Below are positions 1 through 9,243 of a DNA stretch of 64,000 bases, piece after piece. The translations under genes were made by a program, and so were the position numbers. A model generated the notes under the pieces. It had not been told where the DNA came from. It ran no database searches and was given only the letters and a program-made list of their open reading frames with translations. Position 1 is the stretch's first letter, and the number at the start of each line of letters is the position of its first letter. This DNA is from Chitinophaga pinensis (GTDB lineage Bacteria > Pseudomonadota > Gammaproteobacteria > Burkholderiales > Burkholderiaceae_C): positions 20,492-84,491 of the forward strand of contig CALPRQ020000014.1 in NCBI GenBank assembly GCA_943326015.2, given 5' to 3'.

Positions 1-873
1 AGCGGCTTGTCCCTTCGCTACGGCCTGGCACGCACTTCAGGACCTTTCGGCCACCCCATTTTGGCCTGCGTGATGATCGTGACGGTGTACCGCCTGCACC
101 GCTGGCTGACCTGGATGGGGGAATGGAAGAAACCCCAGCCTGGCTGGCTGGGCAAGCTCGAAAAAAACACGCGCTGGATGAAGATTTCACTTTCGAGCAA
201 AATATCCATACTGCTAATTCTCATGTCGCTGATGACGATCTCGCGCGGCCCCTGGATCGGCGGCTTCGCCGGCGCGGGCCTGGCGATGGTCGGCAACGCC
301 AAGAACCGCAAGAAAGCCCTGATCATCTTCGTCCTGGTGCTGGGAGTAGGCGGCGGCTTGGGCAAGACGGCGCTGGACGACTACATCACGCCCGAGGATG
401 GCGAGGCCATCAGCGGCGAAGCCCAGACCATGCTCTACCGCAAGGTGATGATCGAACGCTACAAGGAGTTCATGTACGAAAAGATGTGGTTCGGCTGGGG
501 CTTGACGACTCGCCCACAGATCAAGGGCATGGAATCGATCGACAACGCCTTCTTCCTGATGGCGCTCCAGCATGGCGTCATCGCCCCGGGTATTTTCGTC
601 GGCATATTTGGTTACGCCATCATCACGCAGATCTTGTTCGGGCTGACGGCGCCAGCGAAAGACCCCCCCCTGGGCTTCACCTTTGCCGGCATCTACCTGG
701 CCGCCTTCATTTCCTTTGCCTCGGTGTACATGGGGTCCCAGACCGAGCCGATCCTGTTTTTCCTGCTGGGCTGGGGGGAAAGCGTCAAGAACCGGCGCGA
801 GATCATTGGCTCAAGCGCGACAATAGGCGAAACCCCTGCCGTCAAGTCCCCATTCCGTCGCATCCTGTGCTGA
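1..873 (+). CDS. O-antigen ligase / Wzy-type polysaccharide polymerase, 5'-truncated by window edge
   Basis: The reading frame is open to base 1, so the start lies outside the window. Several hydrophobic membrane segments are visible. The conserved-looking SRGPWIGG motif follows a hydrophobic helix, as in O-antigen ligase/Wzy-type proteins, and the C-terminal half has a long loop (DDYITPEDGE onward) followed by more helices. Such inner-membrane proteins polymerise or ligate lipid-linked repeat units. It is followed 7 bp later by a secreted glycoside-hydrolase-like lipoprotein in an exopolysaccharide locus, which fits. The family call rests on topology, one motif and context, so an alternative polysaccharide membrane protein is possible. 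Confidence 0.7.
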   Translation, partial: SGLSLRYGLARTSGPFGHPILACVMIVTVYRLHRWLTWMGEWKKPQPGWLGKLEKNTRWMKISLSSKISILLILMSLMTISRGPWIGGFAGAGLAMVGNAKNRKKALIIFVLVLGVGGGLGKTALDDYITPEDGEAISGEAQTMLYRKVMIERYKEFMYEKMWFGWGLTTRPQIKGMESIDNAFFLMALQHGVIAPGIFVGIFGYAIITQILFGLTAPAKDPPLGFTFAGIYLAAFISFASVYMGSQTEPILFFLLGWGESVKNRREIIGSSATIGETPAVKSPFRRILC

Positions 874-880
874 CCTGCCC

Positions 881-2959
881 ATGACCTCGTCCACCGACTC
901 CCGCCGCGCCGACCTATGGTGCCGCCAGCCCGGCAGGCCCTTGCTGCTGGTCCTGCTGGCCCTGCTGGCCCTGCTGACGCAAGGCCTGGCATCCTGCGGT
1001 GAAACGCAGCAAACTTCGTCTGCGCCGGTAGCGGCCCTGGCAGAAATCCCCCTTCCACGCAACGCCGAAACCTTGCCTCCCCCCAGGGAATTGCTGGGCG
1101 CCAACCTCCCGGCCATCGTCAACTACTCCCGCACCCATACCTATGTCGATCTGGTCAAGCAGGCCAAGCGCTTTGGCAGCGTGGCGACCCCCTGGGACGA
1201 AAAAGCGATGGTCGGCGACGACGGCTGGCCGGTGGGTGACTTCGGCGTCTTCCTGATGAGCGATCAGCGGGGCATAAGCGGCATTGCCGGCAGCTACACG
1301 GTAAGCTTCGACGGACAGGCCGTCGTCACGCCAGTGGCCTCCAAGGCCCGTATCCAGCAGCAGCAATACGACAAGACGCGCAACCGCACCAGGGTGACAC
1401 TGTTGCTGTTTCCTGATGCGGACCAGCTGGCCCTCTCATTCACCAACACCGGGGCCGGCATCAAGAATCTGCAGGTGATACGCCCCGGCTACGATCCCGA
1501 CCAGCCACCGCTGTTCACGCATCCCTTCATCGATCATGTGCAGCGCTTCGGCACCCTGCGCTTCATGGACTGGCTGCGAACCAACCAGAGTCCTGTCACC
1601 AGCTGGGCCACGCGCACCGACCCGCAACGAATACACCACAACTCTGACAAAGGGGTACCGTGGGAACATATCGTCGCGCTCGCCAACCAGACCGGTCAGC
1701 ATATCTGGATCAATGTTCCAGTCTCGGCCACTGACGATTACGTCAAGCAGCTGGCTCAATTGCTCAAGGACCAGCTCAACGCCAGCAGTCGCATCTACGT
1801 CGAGTACAGCAACGAGATCTGGAACAGCCAGTTCCTGCAGCATGGCATCAACAAGGCACTGGCCGAGGCGGAGGTCAAGGCCGATCCGAACTCACCACTG
1901 GCCTACGATGGCAGCCAGGACCCCAATCAATGGGCCTACCGGCGCATCGCCAAGCGCGGCAAGGAAATCAGCAATATCTTCCGCAGCGCGTTTGGCGACG
2001 CCGCCATGATGAACCGGGTGCGGCCGGTGTTCGCCACCCAGGTGGTCAATCCCTATGCCAGTGAACTGGGACTGAAATTCATCGAGGCGGTGTACGGCCC
2101 CCCCTCCCGCTACTTCTACGCCATGGCTGGCGCGCCTTACTTCAACCTGGGCAAGCAGCAGCGGGCGGAGGATCTGACTACCGATGACGTGCTCAAAGCC
2201 ATGGAGCAGTCGGTGACGGAGCTGCCACGCATCAACCAGTTCGAGAAGAACCAGACATTGGCCAGCTGGTACGGGTTGCCCTGGCTGGCCTATGAAGGCG
2301 GCACCGACTCCTTCGGCCCCGGCAGCCATGAAGCCAAGATGGCCGCCAACCTCGACTCGCGCATGCAGGACATCTGTGAGCGCTACCTGAGCAACTGGTA
2401 CCAATCCGGTGGCCAGCTATTCATGTGGTACAACGCCGGCGCCGGCAACTGGACCACGCAGTACGGCGCCTGGGAACTGACCACGGACCTGGCCATCAGC
2501 GATACACCCAAGATCCGTTGCATAGACCACACCCTGGCCGGCCCCACGCCCGCCACCACAGGGCGCAACCAGGCGCCAGGCAGCTTCGAAGCCCATGCCT
2601 ACGTCGGCAACTTCCCGCCTTACGGCGAAGCGTCCAGGAAGCAACTACGACAGCTGACCCCGGGCCGATCCCTCGACTACCTGGTGCGGGCCGAGCAGAC
2701 CGGCCACTACCGGCTGGTGCTCAGCGTGGTCACGGAATCGAGCGGCAACAAGATCGACCTGTCGGTCAATGGCCAGCGCGTCGCCGATGCGGTTGAACTC
2801 GCCAGCAGTCGCTGGGGCAAGGTGGTCGAGCAAGCGCCCATCCAGGTTCCCCTGCACCAGGGCTTCAACACCCTGCGCGTCACCACACGCGCACTCAGCG
2901 GCGGCTATGAACTGCAGCGCCTGACGTTGTTGCCATGGCAACAACCACAAAATAAATAA
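881..2959 (+). CDS. Clan GH-A-like glycoside hydrolase lipoprotein with C-terminal carbohydrate-binding-like domain (copy 1)
   Basis: 692 aa. An N-terminal hydrophobic stretch ends in lipobox LASC (Cys39), so it is probably a lipoprotein. The central region looks like a clan GH-A TIM barrel: YVEYSNEIWN places a likely acid/base Glu at about residue 312, and YEGGTDSFGP a likely nucleophile Glu at about 472. The last ~120 residues look like a beta-sandwich carbohydrate-binding module (PGSFEAHAYVGNF, then LVRAEQTGHYRLVLS). It probably cleaves or remodels the polysaccharide made by this locus; the substrate is unknown. A close paralogue lies at 4389-6527, and both share ELLGANLPAI and long identical blocks. 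The start at 881 follows the polymerase stop by 7 bp; no strong ribosome site is visible. Confidence 0.72.
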   Translation: MTSSTDSRRADLWCRQPGRPLLLVLLALLALLTQGLASCGETQQTSSAPVAALAEIPLPRNAETLPPPRELLGANLPAIVNYSRTHTYVDLVKQAKRFGSVATPWDEKAMVGDDGWPVGDFGVFLMSDQRGISGIAGSYTVSFDGQAVVTPVASKARIQQQQYDKTRNRTRVTLLLFPDADQLALSFTNTGAGIKNLQVIRPGYDPDQPPLFTHPFIDHVQRFGTLRFMDWLRTNQSPVTSWATRTDPQRIHHNSDKGVPWEHIVALANQTGQHIWINVPVSATDDYVKQLAQLLKDQLNASSRIYVEYSNEIWNSQFLQHGINKALAEAEVKADPNSPLAYDGSQDPNQWAYRRIAKRGKEISNIFRSAFGDAAMMNRVRPVFATQVVNPYASELGLKFIEAVYGPPSRYFYAMAGAPYFNLGKQQRAEDLTTDDVLKAMEQSVTELPRINQFEKNQTLASWYGLPWLAYEGGTDSFGPGSHEAKMAANLDSRMQDICERYLSNWYQSGGQLFMWYNAGAGNWTTQYGAWELTTDLAISDTPKIRCIDHTLAGPTPATTGRNQAPGSFEAHAYVGNFPPYGEASRKQLRQLTPGRSLDYLVRAEQTGHYRLVLSVVTESSGNKIDLSVNGQRVADAVELASSRWGKVVEQAPIQVPLHQGFNTLRVTTRALSGGYELQRLTLLPWQQPQNK

Positions 2960-2964
2960 GAATC

Positions 2965-4089
2965 ATGAAAATACTGGATTTCAGCAGAATAAAGAAAAAC
3001 ATCGGAAATATCGGACGCGAAATTCTTCTACACATCGAAAGATTTCGATCAGAAAAAACAGGCAAGACGATTGTCATGTTTCCCTGGCAATCAGAATTCG
3101 GCAGCAGTTCTTCACGCGAGAGGGCTTATCGCATAGCGGTTCATCTGAGACTGCAAGGCTGGCGCGTCATCGTAGTTCCGCATCAACTCAGCCTGACACA
3201 ACGTCGAAGAATTCTGAGAATGGAAAAACCGGACATACTACTACTGCAAACCTCACGACACGCGCTGAACCGACCAGCTCTCTACCAGGCCAAAAGCATC
3301 GTTTTTGACATAGATGACGCTGATTTCGAGAACCCTGCAGCCCGGCAATCAGTCGTTGACTGCTGCACCGGAAGTTCGATGGTGATTTGCGGAAGTACAT
3401 ATATCAGCAACTTTTGCCGTCAATATAACAATCAGACTCACGTGGTATGGACGGGCATGGAAAATCAGCATGCCAACTACCCGCTCCCGAGCACAAGGTC
3501 CAACATCGTGGCATGGGGAACAAGCAACTCGCTGGCCTACTCCGCAGAACGCGCATTCATAGGAAGAATTGCCAAGATACTGAGCAATCGCATGAAATTC
3601 GAGCTGTGGCTATATGGAGCCAGCGAGCATCCTGACTTGCTGGAATTCAAATCCCAGATGCAGGACATGGGAATTCAGTGCAAACTTATTCCACCCATGT
3701 CATTCATGGAATACCACAAATCCCTGGAATCATGCGCCGTCGGCCTGCACCCAATTTCCCTCGAAAATTCATTCAGCAGGGGAAAATCCTTTGGGAAATT
3801 GAATTCATATATCCAGAGAGGGGTCCCGATAGTCACGCAACGCGCACTGGACTACCCTGAATTCTTCATCGACGGACATAGCGCCATGCTTGTTGACAGC
3901 GAAGAAGATTGGGCAAGCAGGATCGAAGACTTGCTAAAGCAACCCATATTGAGAGATAGCCTGGCTTCGAATGCTTTTTCATCTTTCCTACAAGAACTTG
4001 ATACCCCAGTCGTGGCAAAAAAAGTAGGGGGACTTTTAGAAAAAGCCCTCATAAATTCAAAAAATATTCAATCAAAAACAGGGCAATGA
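2965..4089 (+). CDS. Glycosyltransferase, GT4-like
   Basis: 374 aa, five bases after the preceding hydrolase gene, so probably co-transcribed. There is no signal peptide. The N-terminal half has the SSSSRERAYRIAVHLRLQGW segment typical of glycosyltransferases that locate their donor-binding domain after a mobile N-terminal domain. The C-terminal half has GKLNSYIQRGVPIVT and a sugar-nucleotide-binding-like tail. Presumably it adds one sugar to the lipid-linked repeat unit. Codon use is clearly richer in A/T than the flanking hydrolases, which suggests separate acquisition. Donor and acceptor cannot be read from sequence. Confidence 0.7.
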   Translation: MKILDFSRIKKNIGNIGREILLHIERFRSEKTGKTIVMFPWQSEFGSSSSRERAYRIAVHLRLQGWRVIVVPHQLSLTQRRRILRMEKPDILLLQTSRHALNRPALYQAKSIVFDIDDADFENPAARQSVVDCCTGSSMVICGSTYISNFCRQYNNQTHVVWTGMENQHANYPLPSTRSNIVAWGTSNSLAYSAERAFIGRIAKILSNRMKFELWLYGASEHPDLLEFKSQMQDMGIQCKLIPPMSFMEYHKSLESCAVGLHPISLENSFSRGKSFGKLNSYIQRGVPIVTQRALDYPEFFIDGHSAMLVDSEEDWASRIEDLLKQPILRDSLASNAFSSFLQELDTPVVAKKVGGLLEKALINSKNIQSKTGQ

Positions 4090-4276
4090 TATTCGTTCGC
4101 ATTTGATTAAATGCATTGATGAGTAAATTTCAGAGAATCAATACTCAAAAATTTCCCCTGGATGCACTCAAGGCACTGCGCGGTCGGGCCATGTGCCGCG
4201 CCAGGAACCCGCGAGGCCATGGAGCGAGATCGTCGGCGTCATTCATGCATGTCATCACGGCGGGCAGCGACCTGAG

Positions 4277-4337
4277 CGCAGCGTCATGAGGCAGGAGGCA
4301 GGGTGCGCACCCTGTCGGGCCCTACCTTGACGCTGCG
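4277..4337. repeat. Nested inverted repeat around a perfect 16-bp palindrome
   Basis: The gap 4090-4388 holds no convincing gene. Inside it CAGGGTGCGCACCCTG (4299-4314) is a perfect palindrome. It is enclosed by 10-bp arms cgcagcgtca (4277-4286) and tgacgctgcg (4328-4337), and the two dyads share almost the same centre. No T-run follows, so it is not a standard terminator. It could be an extragenic repeat, a protein-binding site, or the scar of the duplication that made the two hydrolase genes. Confidence 0.55.
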
Positions 4338-4388
4338 GCAATGTTGAATTCCACCCGGTGGTTCTCCACATGAGTTATATTATCGACA

Positions 4389-6527
4389 ATGAAAGTACGT
4401 TTCGCTACCATCGCATCTTCCTTGCTGATTGCAACGGGGCTTGTTGCCTGCGGCGGCGGAGGTGCAGCTGCCGACGCAGCCCCGTCGGGCAAGTCCCCCC
4501 AAGTGGCAGATTATTCCAACGAGTCGCCACTTGCCGATCCGGCTGCTGCAGACAACTCCAGTTCCGACCCTGGAGATTCCTCCCAGACCACGACGCCCGC
4601 TGATCCGACAGCGTCGGGCAGCTCACCCGCGCTGACGACAGACGGAACGCCAGCCGCCAGCGAACTGCTGGGCGCCAATCTGCCGGCCATCAGCGACTAC
4701 ACACGCACCCAGATCTATGTCGATCTGGTCAAGCAGGCCAGGCGCTTCAGCCGAGTCGGCTCACCCTGGGGAGGCGATGCGGATATCGTCCCCCTCGGCG
4801 AAGACGGCTGGCCGGTGGGGGATTTCGGCGTCTTCCTGATGACCGCACAGGAGAACCTCGCGGGCATCGCCGGCACCTACAAGGTGAGTTTTGACGGGCA
4901 AGCCAGCGTTGACCGAACCGCATCCAACGCCCAGATCCAGAACAAAAGCTACGACAGCAACCGCAATCGCACCACGCTTGACGTCGTGCTGGCCGAGGGC
5001 GCGGGACAACTGGTGCTCCTGTTCACCAATACCGGAGCCGGCATCAAGAACCTGCAGGTGATACGCCCAGGCTATGACGCCGACAAGCCGCCGCTGTTCA
5101 CCGATGCGTTCCTCAACCACATCAAGCGCTTCGGCACCCTGCGCTTCATGGACTGGCTGCGCACCAACCAGAACACCGTCACGACCTGGGACACGCGCAC
5201 CAACCCGCAGCGGATGCGCACCAACGCCTCCAAAACCGGGGTGCCCTGGGAACATGTGATTGCACTGGCCAACGTCCACGAGCAGGACATCTGGATCAAC
5301 ATTCCGGTATCCGCCACGGATGACTATGTCAAGCAGCTGGCCCGGCTGCTCAAGAATACGCTCAACCCCCGCAGCCGCATCTACGTCGAATACAGCAACG
5401 AGTTGTGGAACGGCCAGTTCACGCAGTACAACACCAACCGGGCGCTGGCCGAGGCGGAAGTCAAGTCCAACCCGAACTCGCCACTGGCCTACGATGGCAG
5501 CCAGGATGCCAACAAGTGGATGTACCGCCGCATCGCCAAGCGCGGCAAGGAGATCAGCGACATCTTCCGCAGCGCGTTCGGCGACACCGCCATGATGAGC
5601 CGGATACGGCCGGTGTTTGCCACCCAGGTTGTCTTGCCCTCCAACAGCGAAGAGGGGCTGAAATTCATCGACGCCGTGTACGGTCCGCCCTCCGGCTACT
5701 TCTACGCCATGGCGGGTGCGCCCTACTTCAACCTGGGTACGCAGCAGCGGGTCGACAGCCTGAGCACGGATCAGGTGCTGGCAGCCATGGGACAGTCCGT
5801 CACCGACCTGTCACGCACCAACCAGTTCGAGAAGAACCAGGCGCTGGCGAGCTGGTACCAGTTGCGCTGGATGGCGTATGAAGGCGGTGCGGACACCTAC
5901 GGACCTGGCAGCATTGCGGCCAAGAAAGCTGCCAACCTCGACCCGCGCATGCAGGACCTGTGCCAACGTTACCTCAGCAACTGGTACCAGTCCGGAGGAC
6001 AGCTGTTCATGTGGTATACCGCCGGCGCTGGTGGCTGGGACACGCAATATGGCAGCTGGGAGCTGACCACCGATCTGGCCATCACCGACACACCCAAGAT
6101 CCGCTGCATCGACCAGACCCTCGCGGGTCCCACGCCAGCAGTCGAAGGCCGGAACAAGGTGCCCGGCAGTTTCGAGTCTTATGCTGTCGTGGGCAACTTT
6201 CCGCCTTACACACTGGGCTCCATCAACAGTGTGCGATACGTGAGAGCAGGAGGTTACAACGACTATCTGGTGCAAGCCGAGCAAACAGGCTCCTACCAAC
6301 TGGTATTGAGCGCAGCAATGGACTCAAGCGGCAACAGCGTCGATGTTTCCGTCAATGGCATCAAGACCATCAGCGAATTTCCAATAACTGGAACAGGATG
6401 GTCAACGGTCACTGATCAGGCCCCCATGAGCATCCATCTCGAAAATGGCTTCAATACTGTCCGGATCACGACCAACACGACCAACAACGGTTACGACCTG
6501 CGAAAGTTGACTTTCATCAAGCAGTGA
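4389..6527 (+). CDS. Clan GH-A-like glycoside hydrolase lipoprotein with C-terminal carbohydrate-binding-like domain (copy 2)
   Basis: 712 aa, a paralogue of 881-2959. Lipobox LVAC (Cys21) is followed by a ~70-residue Ser/Pro/Ala/Asp-rich linker absent from copy 1. The catalytic-type motifs are YVEYSNELWN (Glu about 337) and AYEGGADTYGP (Glu about 498), followed by the same C-terminal carbohydrate-binding-like region. Likely an outer-membrane or periplasmic polysaccharide lyase/hydrolase acting on the local polymer; specificity is unknown. The start is chosen for the lipoprotein signal; the upstream sequence lacks a clear Shine-Dalgarno. It is probably the first gene of a transcript running into the glycosyltransferase at 6562. 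Confidence 0.72.
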   Translation: MKVRFATIASSLLIATGLVACGGGGAAADAAPSGKSPQVADYSNESPLADPAAADNSSSDPGDSSQTTTPADPTASGSSPALTTDGTPAASELLGANLPAISDYTRTQIYVDLVKQARRFSRVGSPWGGDADIVPLGEDGWPVGDFGVFLMTAQENLAGIAGTYKVSFDGQASVDRTASNAQIQNKSYDSNRNRTTLDVVLAEGAGQLVLLFTNTGAGIKNLQVIRPGYDADKPPLFTDAFLNHIKRFGTLRFMDWLRTNQNTVTTWDTRTNPQRMRTNASKTGVPWEHVIALANVHEQDIWINIPVSATDDYVKQLARLLKNTLNPRSRIYVEYSNELWNGQFTQYNTNRALAEAEVKSNPNSPLAYDGSQDANKWMYRRIAKRGKEISDIFRSAFGDTAMMSRIRPVFATQVVLPSNSEEGLKFIDAVYGPPSGYFYAMAGAPYFNLGTQQRVDSLSTDQVLAAMGQSVTDLSRTNQFEKNQALASWYQLRWMAYEGGADTYGPGSIAAKKAANLDPRMQDLCQRYLSNWYQSGGQLFMWYTAGAGGWDTQYGSWELTTDLAITDTPKIRCIDQTLAGPTPAVEGRNKVPGSFESYAVVGNFPPYTLGSINSVRYVRAGGYNDYLVQAEQTGSYQLVLSAAMDSSGNSVDVSVNGIKTISEFPITGTGWSTVTDQAPMSIHLENGFNTVRITTNTTNNGYDLRKLTFIKQ

Positions 6528-6561
6528 AATGCCTCCATACCCAGTGCAGGCAGCCTAAGAA

Positions 6562-7806
6562 ATGGCAATTGAAAAAGACTCGATCTTGCTGGTACTACCG
6601 GTAGCCTTTAGAAAAAATGCAACCGGTGACTTGCAAATTGAAAAGCAGGCCTGCAATGGCATAGACAGATGGGCCGACAACTTCAAGAAAGTGACGGTAG
6701 CCTGTCCGACATTGGATGAAAATTTCTTCCAATCAGAAAACACGACTATTGAATATGTCCCGGCCTCCACACTGCAATCATTCGAACGGGTGGAACTCAT
6801 CCCGCTACCGAACTCACATAAAATAAAAGATTACATCAAGGCAAAGAAATCACTCTCGGATCTGATAGAAAAAAATCAGTACCTTTGTTTTGCAATTGGC
6901 GGATTGCTCGGGGACTGGGCCAGCCTGGCCGCGACCCAAGCCATCAGGCTACGCAGGCCATACGCCGTCTGGACCGACCGAGTTGAACACCAGGTGGTCA
7001 AGAATTCATATCAGGACAGACACGGACTGCGACGAGCCTACAGGTTCTTGCGAGACAGGCTGCTCCAGTCATGGCTGATGTCAATGGCCGAGCAGTACAT
7101 CATCTCGCGCGCTGACCTTGGACTTTTCCACGGCATGGACTGCTTCGCGGCCTACAAGCCATTGTGCCGGAAATCTCACCTGGTTCACAACATCCATCTG
7201 AAGGAGACCGATCGAATCAGTTCGGAAGCCCTGCAAGAGAAGATCAAGCGCATCAAGGCGGGACAAGCGATTCGCATAGCCTATGCGGGCCGGGTTGCAG
7301 CCATGAAAGGACCATTCGACTGGATCGAGACGATGAGCCAGCTGAAATCGATGGGAATTGATTTCACTGCCACTTGGCTGGGTGACGGACCTCTGCTGGA
7401 AAAGGCGCGTCAGCAACTGAAGCTCAGGAACCTTGATGACAGGGTATCGTTTCTTGGCCATCAGGGGGAAAAAGACAAGTTGCTGCAGTCGTTCCGGGAA
7501 TCCGACATTTTCGTCTTCTGCCACAAGACACCCGAATCGCCACGCTGCCTGATTGAAGCCATGCTTTCAGGAACCCCCATAGTAGGCTACAACAGTCCCT
7601 ATCCAGAGGACTTGCTGAAGGGAATTTCATCCAAGCTACTGACCCCCAAGGATGATACAGCAGCGCTGGCCAAGACCATTGAACGTCTTGACAACAATAG
7701 AGACGAACTGGCCAAGGCGGTCGAATACTGCCATCACATCAGTGAAAACTACACGGACCAGGCCGTTTTCAAGCACAGAAGCCATATCATCAAGCAGCAT
7801 CTGTGA
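6562..7806 (+). CDS. Glycosyltransferase family 4
   Basis: 414 aa with the GT4 signature in the second Rossmann half: IAYAGRVAAMKGPFDWIE, then TWLGDGPLLEKA, VSFLGHQ and the donor-binding E-x7-E motif ESPRCLIEAMLSGTPIV. No membrane segments; cytoplasmic. It begins 34 bp after the second hydrolase paralogue, so the order hydrolase-transferase occurs twice in a row, although the two transferases do not look closely related. It probably transfers a hexose to the growing repeat unit. Base composition is somewhat AT-rich compared with the core genes. Confidence 0.85.
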   Translation: MAIEKDSILLVLPVAFRKNATGDLQIEKQACNGIDRWADNFKKVTVACPTLDENFFQSENTTIEYVPASTLQSFERVELIPLPNSHKIKDYIKAKKSLSDLIEKNQYLCFAIGGLLGDWASLAATQAIRLRRPYAVWTDRVEHQVVKNSYQDRHGLRRAYRFLRDRLLQSWLMSMAEQYIISRADLGLFHGMDCFAAYKPLCRKSHLVHNIHLKETDRISSEALQEKIKRIKAGQAIRIAYAGRVAAMKGPFDWIETMSQLKSMGIDFTATWLGDGPLLEKARQQLKLRNLDDRVSFLGHQGEKDKLLQSFRESDIFVFCHKTPESPRCLIEAMLSGTPIVGYNSPYPEDLLKGISSKLLTPKDDTAALAKTIERLDNNRDELAKAVEYCHHISENYTDQAVFKHRSHIIKQHL

Positions 7807-7943
7807 GAATCAATAAAAAGCAACTCTTGTCTTAAGCAAAAAATATAGCCTTGAAAAGCCTTGAAATCAGTAAATAGTCATCTTTCAAGCCATATAGAAT
7901 CCGAAAATATCAGTTCAAATACTTAATGCCACCTGGTTGATGA

Positions 7944-8996
7944 ATGAAAGATAACGCTCAATCGCCACTTTACTACCCACCATTCGATTTCCTGCGCATC
8001 GTGCTCGCCACTGTCGTGATGCTGTACCACTGTGGCATTTTCAAATGGTCGCAAAGCGGAAATCTGGCGGTTCAAGTTTTCTTTTCACTCAGTGGTTGGC
8101 TGATCGGTTCCATCCTGTGCAACACCAGGGCTGCAGACTTGCCGAAATTCTATTTCAACCGCTCGGCACGCATCTGGATTCCGTATTTTGTTGCACTGAC
8201 CCTATTGCTCGGCTTGGGTGCATGGCGCGACCAGCCCAATCTGAAGTGGTTTGAATTCGCCTTCTACAAGACAACATTTGTCTACAATATTTTCGGCACG
8301 CCACAGCTTGCCGAATTCTCCGCGCAGATGCCTTTGAAAGGCACCGGTAATCATTTCTGGAGCATCAACGCCGAAGAACAGTTCTACCTGCTCTCACCCT
8401 TGTTGCTGGTGCTTTTCGCGCGATTCGGTGGACGCAGCATCCTGGCATGGCTGCTGATCTCCGCAATCGCGTGGCAATACGACGTATACACCAGCATCAT
8501 CTTCGGTGTTCTGGCTTCGGTTGTTCGCAGCCACCATCCGAAAGTTTTTGATCTGAAACTGGTACGCGCTGCAGGCTGCGTGACCGCCATCGTCGCGGCG
8601 CTCGGCATCTATGTCGGGTACGATTACTTCTCGCTAGTCCCGTTTCTGGCCATCGGCGTGGTCATTGCATGCGCGATGAAAGGCCAAAAAAACAGGATAG
8701 GAACTTTCCTCGGAGGAATCTCCTACCCGCTTTACCTGAATAATTGGGTAGGATTTTTTGCCACCAATTTCATCCTGTCAAAATTCGGGCTAAAAGAAAC
8801 CGTGCTCAGCACCTTGCTTGGCATCATCGCCAGTTACGCGGTCGCCGCGGCTCATTACCTCTACATCGACAAACGGGTAAGCGGACTTCGTGGATCCGTT
8901 TACACGGAGAAACTGGGTCGCGCCGCGATGCTGACTGGGTACATGCTGGTTGTAGCAGGCATCGCCGGGCATTACATCTTCTTCTCCCGCGCATGA
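7944..8996 (+). CDS. Acyltransferase family 3 (OafA/YrhL-like) membrane protein
   Basis: 350 aa with about ten predicted membrane helices. The N-terminus PPFDFLRIVLATVVMLYHCG contains the family's conserved Arg and His in helix 1-2, and HFWSINAEEQFYLLSP is the conserved second motif. Such proteins move acetyl or other acyl groups onto extracytoplasmic sugars. In this locus it would acylate the exopolysaccharide. The 137-bp gap before it (7807-7943) is AT-rich and may hold a promoter. A second family member lies on the other strand at 9982-11034. Confidence 0.88.
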   Translation: MKDNAQSPLYYPPFDFLRIVLATVVMLYHCGIFKWSQSGNLAVQVFFSLSGWLIGSILCNTRAADLPKFYFNRSARIWIPYFVALTLLLGLGAWRDQPNLKWFEFAFYKTTFVYNIFGTPQLAEFSAQMPLKGTGNHFWSINAEEQFYLLSPLLLVLFARFGGRSILAWLLISAIAWQYDVYTSIIFGVLASVVRSHHPKVFDLKLVRAAGCVTAIVAALGIYVGYDYFSLVPFLAIGVVIACAMKGQKNRIGTFLGGISYPLYLNNWVGFFATNFILSKFGLKETVLSTLLGIIASYAVAAAHYLYIDKRVSGLRGSVYTEKLGRAAMLTGYMLVVAGIAGHYIFFSRA

Positions 8997-9243
8997 TCCA
9001 CAAAACCCAGTCAACTGGCTGCCGAATCCAGAACGACCCGGTCTGACACGGAAAAATCCACTCCCACCTCTGAAAAACACGGCCTCCGCCGCCATGAGTT
9101 GGCTCAGGCTGATCGTGTCCACGATGAATTTCGCGCGCAGCCGTCTGACGTGGAACCTGCAAGATGAGTCTTAGTGCGCCCTGGGGCATCACATACAATC
9201 CCCGGGGAGCAACAGGTGTCAGCCTTGGAAGGAGACCACATCG

